From positions 21,937,108 through 22,001,107 of the forward strand of contig OW203763.1 in NCBI GenBank assembly GCA_934045905.1: DNA of 64,000 nucleotides. Direction: 5' to 3'. The translations under genes were made by a program, and so were the position numbers. Within the stretch, counting starts at the first letter, position 1; each line of letters opens with the position of its first letter. Below, in pieces: positions 39,579 through 49,676 of this stretch. Origin of the DNA: Leuctra nigra. Taxonomy: Eukaryota > Arthropoda > Insecta > Plecoptera > Leuctridae. The notes under the pieces were generated by a model, which saw only the letters and a program-made list of their open reading frames with translations, had not been told where the DNA came from and did no database searches.

Positions 39579-42500
39579 ATGAAATTGGGTTTATTTTTAT
39601 TTCTTACATTGATCTTCGGCAGTTGGGGACTAGATACAAGCTGCAGTAAGTATAATTTTCTTGTATATTGTCAATCAATATTATTTATTACCTTTATAAA
39701 TAAAATTTTAAATGTGGGAGCCAAAAGATCATTTTTGCTAAATTTTTTCATTATTGCCTCTTACATCATTGATTAGCAGTGTAGCTGTCTATTGAAATTT
39801 TAGTTTAGAAATAATATTATGTTGAATATTTTTTCTGTCCATCTGTCTTATTTCTGTTATTTCTTTCTGATTATTTCTGTCCATAATTAGGAAATGCATT
39901 CTGAAAAATTTTCTTTTCTGCTCAATTATTTAGTATAATAATTTTTGATTAATATTGGTAATAATTTTATTAGTTATTTTGTATAGATTTTACAGCTTAT
40001 ATTGAAGCATAAATAAATAAACGTCAAATGTTACATGCGTAGGGTCTATAACGTCAAAAGAAGCCAGCCAAATCTCCATGTTGGTATATGGGAAACCGTT
40101 ATGGGAACTATTGGAAGTGAGTGTACATGTACACTCAAACCAATAAAAATCGGTAGGTATTCGAAAAGAAAATGATAGGCTGATTTTTGATGGCATCAAC
40201 CCATGAAGGCTGTGTTAACGCATCATCTACCTCTAGTAGGTGAGCTCTTATTTCATTGATAATAACAAGGATTGATTGTCAAGGAACCTTACCAGCACCC
40301 AATCCTTTTCTTTTCGAGTACAAATTTTTATTTGTTTTAGTGTACGTACACTTGGCCAAACAAAAATTGAACGTTCAATAAATCTGATTGGCTGATAAAT
40401 GTAAGATTGCACCATCAGAAGTCAGTCTAAGCGATCTCATTGTCTCACTCTAGTAGATGACCTCACATTTCAATGATAATAACAAGCTTTGATTCAATCA
40501 AATTCAAATCATTCAAATTTGTTCAACGATCAATTTTTGTTTTGCCGAGTGTACATGCATCGTACACCCACCTCCAAGTGTTCGTACTGTGTTTCTCATA
40601 AGAGCACAATGTATAAACCGGTAGGAACACTTGGAGGTGGGTGTACATGTATATTATAGTACAGCAGTAAGGCCCGGAGAACCATTTTTGCTACATTTGA
40701 ACATCATATCATCATGAAAAATCACATTTAAATTGAATTTTTGTATAACATACAGCATGCCAGTAGTCAAATATTATGTAAATGGCATAAAGGGATGGGA
40801 TGGATGTATAATTTTAAAAATACCCTTCTGAACGGGTCTCAATTAGTCTCGAGACCTCTTGTTTGTCGAGCTAAAGGGCTCATTACGTAATTTATTTATC
40901 CTATAGCCTACACATATTATACCTATAGAAAGTGCCCTTTTCCTGCATAAAGTACCGGGTAAAGCAGTCCGGGTGTAAACAGATGGTTTTCAAATTATTG
41001 TAAAAGATTTTCATAATGCCATGTACGATATATTACATAAAGAAATACATATATAAATAATTGATAAATGAAAAAAATCGCGTGTCTCCAGCATTTGGCC
41101 TACAGAAAATATAGTACCTAAATTTAAAAATATGCTATTACAATGAGTTGCTGAAATATAGTATCTGAAGCGGGAAATTGTTGGGAGAAACACGATCAGT
41201 TTCTCTGAGGAGGTCAAGGAAGCATAATGTCATGCCATAGGCAAAGGCAAGCATATGGCATAGGGCTTAATCTTAGCAGGGATACTTTATGATTTTAACA
41301 TTGGAAACAAATTCAGTACACGTTGCGGGGCAAATGTGATTATACAAATCTATAAATGGAGGTAGAAGTGTAAATTTCAATGTTACTTCTTGAATTGCAA
41401 TTGTGACATGATGTTTAAAGTCATATTTTAACTATAAACGTTAACTTATATATTTTTTAAATCAATCTTGAATTCCATAATGCCCCCCGGGGATAAATAT
41501 TTGTTCTAGTAAAGATCTCTCAAATGGGAGGAGAAAAATTTAAGTGCCTTATTAAATGTTAATGTTTTAACCATTTTAGGGTCAAGATAAGTTGGCATAT
41601 ACTACCTATAGTATCCTTATTGTACCTTTCTCAATCCACTTACTATAAAAATGAAGTCAAAGAATATTTATTTTAACTAAAAAATTAATAAAAATTTAAG
41701 TTGGTAATGGAGCAATTTATAATGACAATAGATTGTATTAATGCATTATTTAATTTGCATTACAAAACGTCTAATACATTATTTCAATATCAAAATTTGT
41801 ATTGTTTAAGTGAGTAATAAGATACTTTTTTACTAGTCAACTTTGAAAATGTTTTCTTGCCTCAGTTACAAAGTAGTGAAGATTAGCCTGGGATGGCATA
41901 CCAGGGTTATATGGATTATCTCTGTATTCAATGTTCTAGGGATTTTATCAAGTGAAATTATTTTTTTTCCAATGTACTGCTATTACAATACCTATTATAT
42001 CATATAATGTATCATGATGCATACAAACAGAATATGAAATAATCTACAGTGTGTGGTTTCTTACCAGAATATCACTCGCACAAGAAACCGGGTAGTTTCT
42101 CAAATGTTTATATATTTCAAAATTACTGATTTACCGGGTTAACCCACATCTTAGACTGAAAACATGTAATTGCATGTGCATGGCAAACTAAAATGATTTT
42201 TTGTTGAATATGACTGTCAATGTTTGATTTTATTTGATCTACTTTATTGTAGTGAAAAATCATAATTGTATTACAAATTAGTATTGAAGATAATTTTAAA
42301 TAAAGTCAAAATCTTTTCAGTCACTCCTACTTTGGAAAGTAAGTCTTATTCAGTATACCTACTTCTATTTTACATTAACTAACGTATAAAATCAACGGGT
42401 TTGATTTATATTATGTGTTGGACAAAGAAAAAATGAGTTTCAACTGAAAATACCATAGTAATTTGAGCACGAAAGTAAGTGTGCCATATTACCGGACCTT

Positions 42501-45500
42501 TACGGGCAAAATTGATTTTAGTACTGTTTTCTAAATGGCATTTATAAAATAGAATTCCCGTATCACTGGTAATATTTGTCTATTTAGAATATAGAGTATT
42601 TGTCAATAATCGTGTAGAATTCATTCGTTATGCCATTTTAGGCTATAGGCTCCCCTATTCTCTTTCTCTTTTACAGCCGCCAATGACAGGGTAGAACAGC
42701 AGTGCGATTGTCTCAATGAAAAACAGGATGATATCTCACAACAAGTGATATGTGACGGACACAACCCTGCTTTTATGCGGAACTACAACCCAGTTGCAAG
42801 CACAGGTGTATTGGCAATCGCGGAACAGTCATATGACATATTGGTGGTTACTAAAAAGTTGCAGACACAATACACCAAGTATGTTTTACACAATTTTGAA
42901 TAGAAAGTGATTAAAATAATGGATCAAAATATAGAGGCCGGGTGTAGCTCAGTAGTAGAGCTTCACAATCTGTTACCCGAGACGATTCAGAAAACTAAAA
43001 CTAAAATACAAAAAAAAATGTTGGCCGCGTCGATAAACAAGCTAATGGTAGTTAGCTGGTTTATGCGAGCATAGCTTTGCGTTCAGTGACAGTCCTGACA
43101 GTACTCCTGACAGTTTGAGCCTTTGTTATTCCTTCCTTAATGAGTCTAAACCGAATTAAATGTTTGGTTGTTCTACTTGATCGCATTGTAATATTCAAGT
43201 TTGAAATCAAATATCTTAGTATACGGAACAGATGGCTGAGTGGTAACGCTCTGAACTGTATTCCGGAGGCCCGGGTTCGATTCCCGCAGCCGCCCTTCCT
43301 GACTGGGGTTTTTTCGTGGTTTTCCCTCAGTCGACAGGCAAATGCTGGGAAGGAACCCTACTAATAGGCCACGACCGCCTAATTCCCACCTTCCATCCTT
43401 ACCTACTTTTCACCATCATCTCCCAATCATCATCATGATCATTCATCTGTCGCCATTAGCCTCGCTGCAGAACAGTGCGACGTTAAGCCCCAGAAAAAAA
43501 ATAATCTTAGTTAGCCAAACCGGTTAGTTAGATGGTTTATCGAAGCGTCCCCTTAATTGATAAACACGTATCCGATTCAATGATTAACGGATGTTATAAA
43601 CTGCAAAATAATGAAGTGAAAATGAGAGTTTAAGATGTATATAAAATAAACTTAAACTTGTTCTTTTTTCCATTGCTTTTAGATTAGGTATACATAACAA
43701 TAAATATCATAGTTTGAGCTAATATCAATACAATTTTATAAAAATATTACTGTTCGTTTCTTCCAGACTTTGTGGGTGTCCTAACACTTTCAGCGCGTAT
43801 TTAAACAGCATTGGAAGCATGCTATCACCTCTGGGACTTTGTACGCCTGCAACTTTCGACTGTGATCCAGCCATGCCTTATCGCACTTTAGATGGTTCTT
43901 GCAACAATTTACAGAATCCGACATGGGCATTGGCAAATGTAGCGTTAAGTCGACTTCTCCCAGCAAATTATGCAGATGGTAAGTTAATTGCCATTTTTAG
44001 ACTTAACAGATTCTGTCCCTTCTAGTGTTCTCGTTCACTACATTATTCTTTCTGATGTGATTACTTTTTTAGTGGTGACTTTTGTAAATGGTACATTCAA
44101 TTCAATTCAATTCAATTCAATTTATAAGCATTTTATTCTTCTAGTGATTATACAGAGTACAATTACAAAACAAATTTTAAATTATATAAGAAAGAAGAAT
44201 AGCCCTCATGGGGTCTAAGAGACCCTGTGTGAGGGCATAGAAAAGTAAAGGAAACTTTTTAAACATAATTCAGTTGACAACTAAGGAAAAAAACAGACTG
44301 TGAGAAACAGAAAAATACAACAATTGTAATATACCCAACTAAAAATAAAAATGATGGCAATACACTTGTGCAGACACTCCAGCAAATAATAACATGTCAA
44401 CAAATAATAACATTTCACATGTGCAGAACACTCCTGCAAAATGATGACATCAACTCATTCACATATTGTACATAATACTCCTACAAAATTCCCTACCAGA
44501 GTCAAACAGCCACAAGGACATCTCGTATTTAAATGTTTCAAAGTTACGTGCGTTTCTAATTTTGGTCGGAAGTAAATTAAAAATTTTGGGTCCTAAGTAG
44601 TCTAAATGTTGTTGGCCTTTTTTTTTATTCTTTTTTGACGAGATTAGGGTTACACATGAAGATTGCCTCGTGTCATGAAAATTATCCACTCTGCTCCTAT
44701 GAAATAAGTTAAGATTTTTGAAAATAAAATTAAGTGCCGCCCTAAAGTATAGCTGTCTAACATCCATTACACGAGTAATAGAATAGGTTAAAGTAGTAGA
44801 AAAGTATTTTGGTTTTTTAAGAATAACTTTTAAGAACAATCTTTGAATATTCTGTAAGGATTCAATAATCGTGATACCAGCACCACCCCACCCAAGAATA
44901 CCATATTGCATGATTGACTGAGCAATAGCTTTATACACTTTTATAAGCAAACTTCTACAAATTACATTCCTAAGTCTGTAATATATGTAAATAATATTTC
45001 GTAATTTTACCAGGGTATTTGCGGCATGGGCATCCCACCTTAAATATTTATCAATCGTTATTCCTAGGTATTTTACACTTTCAACAGATTTAAGGAGTTG
45101 ACAATTACACAGACTCCAGTGCTTGCTTTTTTCCGGACAACCCCGTTTATGCAATTTTATAGAGAAAAGTGTAGGGTCAGGTTGCGTTTTATTGTTTACT
45201 GTAAACGGAACATAGACTGTTTTACTGGTTTTACTGTACGTAGATAGTTCTATAGATGACCGTCTGAACCCATTGGAGCTAGTTTTATTTCAATCAATCT
45301 AGCCGGGTTCAGGAAATTACGTTACTTCCGGTTTCAAGATGAAAACACTAAAACCATTAGGGCAAGGTATCATGAGTCAACAAATGTGCACATCTGGTAT
45401 AAATTTCATGAAATCGATTAACAGTTCACATAAGAGCAGTTTTCGAATTTCGTTTTTTCGATTAGTACCTAACCATCAGACGTTCAGACATTGCTTGCGG

Positions 45501-48500
45501 CAGACTTGTGATTGGATGGAAAAGTCCGCAATCCGCAAATGGCGCCACTAGATTCTAGGGGTGATTTCAATTATAAAGTGAACCAAGTATATGTCCATTG
45601 AGGTAGTCTGTAGAAATAAAATGTATACGATAAAATGGAATGTTTCATGAATTGCTTATATTTTAGGTGTGTACTCGCCAGCTGTGTCGGTTAGCGGAAA
45701 ACCTCGACCCAATGTCAGATTAATCAGCCATACTTTGTACAGAGATGATCCAAAGATCGAGAATCCCGATCTTACGCAGATCGTGCAAGTATTTGGCCAA
45801 TTCATCAGTCACGACTGTGCACTTTCATTACCCACACAAACATGTAAGTCTACGAAAACAAAATATTACTTACCAACCAAATACCCAACTGTCATTTCTA
45901 CAATATTACATTCTATTTGCATCTGTCGGCGCTACTCAAACCCGCCATTTTCTAGATTGTGACCTATCATTATGAATCGCATAAAAGTGGTTTCATTTAT
46001 TTTTCAAATTTTGAGAACATCCTATTGTTACCTACTTACCATTAGATTCGAGTTTTTAAAAATTGAACATTATCGACTGAATGCTCAATGCTTAAAATCA
46101 CACCATAACTGTGGAATATATATATAAAAAAATGAGACAGAGGACAACATGCTGCCCTCCCCCCCCCCCCCCCCCAAACAAGTTTTAGGGGTTTAAATTA
46201 TTCAGAAAATCACAACATCTCGATAACCTCTCGATAACCAATAAATACTGGATTCATATACTTTGGTAAAAATGTATGCAATTTAAGTGGCATTGTTAAT
46301 AAAGTACCTACGTTTGAATTAATACGTATGTAATCCATCACCAATATTTTACACCATTGCCTATCACAATGGCAAGTAGAAATCAAATGCCTCATCGGCT
46401 CATATCGAATAGTTTTCATAAAATTCCAAAATCTACTTATTTTTCATTTAGTTCAGTAGACAAAAAAGACAATTCTTGAACAAAATGAGGATGACACCAA
46501 CTTCTAAAAACAAATAAGGTGTTTACCTTCAAGAATGGCTGTTTTGTCTACTGAAAATTTAGTTCCCACTTTTTTAAATTAACAATAATAACTTTATATA
46601 TATATTTTTTTGATAATATGATACAAAGTGAAAATAGCGCATTACCTACATTCGTAAAAAATATCTGGGCTAATTATGAAAACTCGACAGGCCAATAATT
46701 TGAATTATTTTCTTTTTAGCTGCAGGCAAAATTCTTTGCTGTACATGTGACGGTTCTGAAGTATTACCTGAAGAATCATTACATCCAACCTGTATGCCGA
46801 TCACCATCCCACCATACGATCCATTTTACTCTCAATTCAAACAGAAATGCATGAACTTCGTCCGTACTGTAACCACAGTGAAAGATGACTGCTCAATGGG
46901 ACCAGCTGACCAATTATCACAAGCAACTGGAGAATTAGATCTTTCCCTAGTCTACGGAAACAGTATAAAAGAATCAAATGAGTTGAGATCATTTCAATTG
47001 GGTCGTCTTCGAACACAACAATTCTTTGGCCGAGATTATCCACCTGAACACCCAAATGTTGACTGTGTTTCAAAAGATAGTGCGTGCTTCCACACCGGAG
47101 ATCCCAGAAATATCGAGACACCGCCTTTGACAACTATTCACGTTATTTTTATGAGAGCGCACAATGCAATTGCCGACAAATTCCATGAGATGCATCCGAC
47201 ATGGGATGATGAGAAATTGTTTCAAGAAGCAAAGAGATTGTTTACTGCAATTTATCAACATATTGTTTATGACATATGGTTGCCTCTGTTTTTGGGTCCT
47301 CAACATAGAGACATACTGGCAAAGAAATTTCAATACGATATAAACTCGAATCCAACTACAATAAACGAATTTACAACAGCTGCATTTAGATATTTGCATA
47401 CATGTGTCATTGGACAACCAAGGTTTGTACATACACACTTGTCACCTTATATTTGTTTTTTTGGTTTATTTTAGATCTCAAGAAAAATAATACTTTATTG
47501 GTAAAATATTCATTTTTAAAATTACAGTTTATGCACTAAAAATTTAGACTTAAAAATATACTAGTCAGTACTAACAGTACTAAACAGTACTTTTTAAAAA
47601 AAATAATACATCACTTCGTAAATAGTTCATATATGTCATAATTATCCTTCATATTGGCAAAACTATATGACTTTAATAAATTCAATTCTAATTCTCATTA
47701 CCTATGTAATTTAATGTTTTTTTGTTTCCAGTTTGGTAGATGAAAGTCGTCAAAACCTCACCCCATTTCTGCTAAGAAATACTTACAACAACCCGGCATT
47801 TGTTATTATCAATGAAGAACATTTTGATGGTATTCTTCGAGGTATCACGACCAATCATATGTCAGAGGTCGATAATATCTTTACAACAGAACTGACGAAT
47901 CAATTATTTGCTAAGAAGGGTTCCAAATTTGGATTCGATATGGAGAGTTTGGATATTCAGCGTGGTAGAGATCACGGTCTTCAGCCCTATGTGAAATACA
48001 GAGATTTTTGTGGTCTGTCGCCTGTAAACACTTTTGAAGACCTCAGAGGAATTATGCCAGATGAGGTAAGCGAAAATGTTTATTTCAAAATGTAATTTGA
48101 CTTTATTCAAATAAGTAAGTTCTTGTTAGATAGTCAGATATAGCGAGTATTTTAATGATGACTATATTTCTGTCTGAAGGAAAGTATAAAAAGTATTGTT
48201 AAAAGAATGTAATAATATTCAAGTATGATACAATAATGCATAGGCGAATTAGAAAGACGGCGAATTAAATATTTACACATATACTACACTGGAATACTAA
48301 AATTAATACTATTTATTTACTTATTTGTTTATTTATTTAACTCAATTTTATTTAGATAGACATGTTTATATGAACGAAATATGAGATAATTAAATAGTGT
48401 TTTTCACAAAAAAACATCATCTAATTATGGAACTAAGAATATTACAAGTCGATAGCATATAATAAACCACAATTTGGTGACTATTTTTCAGCGAATCTCG

Positions 48501-48948
48501 AAGCTCCAGCAACTGTACGAAAGTGTTCTGGACATTGACTTGTTTGTCGGAGGTTTGGCTGAAAACCATGTGGCTGACGGCCGATTGGGACCAACATTTC
48601 AGTGTATATATAGCGAGCAGTTCTTAAGATGGAAAGTCGGCGATCGTTATTTCTTTGAGAATCTGCAATCTCCATATCCGTTCACAGCGGAACAAATAGC
48701 CGAGATTAAGAAAGTAACAATAGCAAGGTTGATTTGCGACAATGCTGATAATATTCAAACAATGCAACCGCATGCATTCCAGAAGATTGATTCATGGTAC
48801 ATATTATTTTCAATATATTAATTATTACAAATTAATGACTATTCTATAATATATTATTATTTATATTATTATCTCTTTGTTTTGTTTTAGCAATCCACTG
48901 GTGGCGTGCGCAGATATTCCTCAACTTGATTTCTCAGTATTTATGTAA
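39579..48948 (+). CDS. Gene C: secreted animal heme peroxidase, complete, 691 aa
   Basis: Exons: 39579-39645, 42321-42338 (18-nt micro-exon), 42677-42878, 43767-43978, 45667-45843, 46720-47422, 47732-48065, 48492-48796, 48891-48948 (TAA). Frames join throughout. The first 18 residues form a typical signal peptide, followed by a Cys-rich pro-like region. The domain shows distal FGQFISHD (Gln211, His215, Asp216), calcium-site GELDLSLVYG (Asp299, Ser301), catalytic Arg355 with Glu358 in GDPRNIET, proximal His452 in AAFRYLHT, and LDIQRGRDHG at 533-542. MRAHN replaces the usual LREHN, so the Glu of that motif is Ala. Exon 6 fuses what are four exons in gene B. It starts only 880 bp after the gene B stop codon, on the same strand. 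An AATAAA overlaps the stop codon (48947-48952). Substrate and tissue are not deducible. Confidence 0.9.
40025..40660. mobile_element. Cluster of palindromic MITEs in gene C intron 1
   Basis: Element 40347-40552 has ~30-bp inverted ends (GTACACTTGGCCAAACAAAA at the left; GTTTTGCCGAGTGTAC at the right). A 22-bp perfect inverted repeat follows, 40562-40583 and 40625-40646 (GTACACCCACCTCCAAGTGT...), with a 41-bp loop. GTGTACATGTACAC occurs near 40120. The stretch 40236-40300 is a diverged duplicate of part of the MITE. Second copy at 55252-55887. Confidence 0.7.
42321..42338 (+). CDS. Gene C micro-exon 2 (18 nt)
   Basis: Flanked by a pyrimidine-rich acceptor ending TTTTCAG and a strong donor GTAAGT. 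It begins and ends in phase 1 and encodes six residues (ITPTLE including the split codon). Skipping it keeps the frame, so it could be an alternative cassette just after the signal peptide. It is supported by splice signals only. Confidence 0.6.
42940..43000 (+). repeat. tRNA 5'-half-like relic
   Basis: GGGTGTAGCTCAGTAGTAGAGC looks like a tRNA D-arm with A box, with no matching 3' half. Gene C intron 3; second copy at 58167-58227. Confidence 0.4.
43229..43502 (+). mobile_element. tRNA-derived SINE (family 1), best copy
   Basis: The head has perfect A box TGGCTGAGTGG and B box GGTTCGATTCC, a Ser/Leu-like D-arm, then a body with CTGACTGGGGTTTTTTCGTG, CAGTCGACAGGCAAATGC, CCTACTAATAGGCCACGACC, and an end GACGTTAAGCCCC followed by poly-A. 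It is about 270 bp, in gene C intron 3, and can serve as reference for the other copies in this window. Confidence 0.85.
44097..45245 (-). mobile_element. 5'-truncated non-LTR retrotransposon with reverse-transcriptase C-terminal region
   Basis: The minus-strand frame 45154-44459 (231 codons, open further upstream to about 45245) shows VKYLGITIDKYLRWDAH, YGILGWGGAG and LLIKVYKAI, typical of the region after the catalytic fingers/palm in LINE reverse transcriptases (Jockey/CR1-like). No endonuclease and no YADD box remain. The 3' UTR runs toward lower coordinates and ends in a (TTGAA)n tail at 44097-44120. Inserted antisense in gene C intron 4. The ORF itself has no stop, suggesting fairly recent insertion. 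Confidence 0.85.
45237..45332 (+). repeat. Single copy of the TGACGTCA/TTCCGG repeat family
   Basis: GATGACCGTCTGAACCCATTG, AATCAATCTAGCCGGGTTC and ACGTTACTTCCGGTTTCAAG match the units at 828-1730. It abuts the 5' end of the LINE fragment. Confidence 0.6.
46159..46175. repeat. 17-C homopolymer
   Basis: Run of 17 C in gene C intron 5. The second copy (61386-61402) has the same length. Confidence 0.9.
46452..46556. mobile_element. ~105-bp MITE in gene C intron 5
   Basis: Inverted ends of ~28 bp: TTCAGTAGACAAAAAAGACA at the left, and TTGTCTACTGAA at the right preceded by TTCAAGAATGGC. ATTTAG on both sides may be the target duplication. Second copy at 61679-61783. Confidence 0.65.
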
Positions 48949-48952
48949 TAAA
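48947..48952 (+). terminator. Possible gene C poly(A) signal overlapping the stop codon
   Basis: AATAAA shares bases with the TAA stop. If used, the 3' UTR would be only about 20-30 nt. Later candidates lie in the A-rich tract near 49450. Confidence 0.35.
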
Positions 48953-49676
48953 TGAAAGTGGACTTAGATTATAAGTAATTATTAGTATAGCATGTGATAA
49001 TATTATAATTATATATGCTTTTTATAAATATAAATGTATGGATTTTATTGTTTATCTGTGAATCATGATTAAAATTTCAAATAATTTGGTCTACCCATTT
49101 CGTCTCCAATCGTATCGCAAAAAAGTGTCTACAAAAAGCAGCAAAATCGGTTGGTATAATCATATGACTCCTTTAGAGTGATATTTTGCTATAACTAATC
49201 ACAATCCTACTCAGTTCTAGTTGCAATTAATACACATATGTTACATTGATTATACATACATTGACATACATCAATTGATACATTGATGCAATTGATTCAA
49301 TTGATACAAATTCTTTAAATATCTAGGAATCGAATTTTGTTTCAGTGTTTCAATTGCAATAGATGTGGATCTTAATTTGTGAACAAGCAATCAAAATACC
49401 CAAAGTAGGATCATTGTGTTGAATAGTATTGGTAAAAAAAAAAAAAAATTAATAAAAAATAAATAGTAAAATAAGTTGTATTTTTATTCACTAACGAACA
49501 TGTTCAGCTTACTTTAAGCAAATTTAAATTATTGCCACGAATTATAGTATAAGTCTAAATTTGTCGTAAACCTTTTATAGTTATCAAAAATTAACAGAGT
49601 TTGATTTGATTTTAGTAAATAATATTTCTATTATTTCTAGTGATTGTATTTAATTTGCTGGAATTGTCAAAGTCAG
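48949..49676. other. Gene C 3' flank up to the duplication junction
   Basis: AT-rich, no open frame. Holds the gene C 3' UTR and an A-rich run at 49435-49480. It is the only unit end seen in this window; its duplicate would lie past 64000. Confidence 0.5.

Larger units (their letters stand above)
34450..49676 (+). repeat. 15,227-bp tandem duplication, first unit
   Basis: The unit runs from inside gene B exon 9 through gene C and 728 bp past its stop codon. The second unit starts at 49677 and continues past the window end. Identity begins exactly at 34450/49677; the base before differs (A versus G). The offset stays constant to 64000, so there are no indels across 14.3 kb. Confidence 0.97.

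Noticed and set aside
44459..45154. Host gene on the minus strand
   Set aside because: The protein matches the C-terminal region of LINE reverse transcriptases and ends in a LINE-like 3' tail, so it is a transposon remnant.
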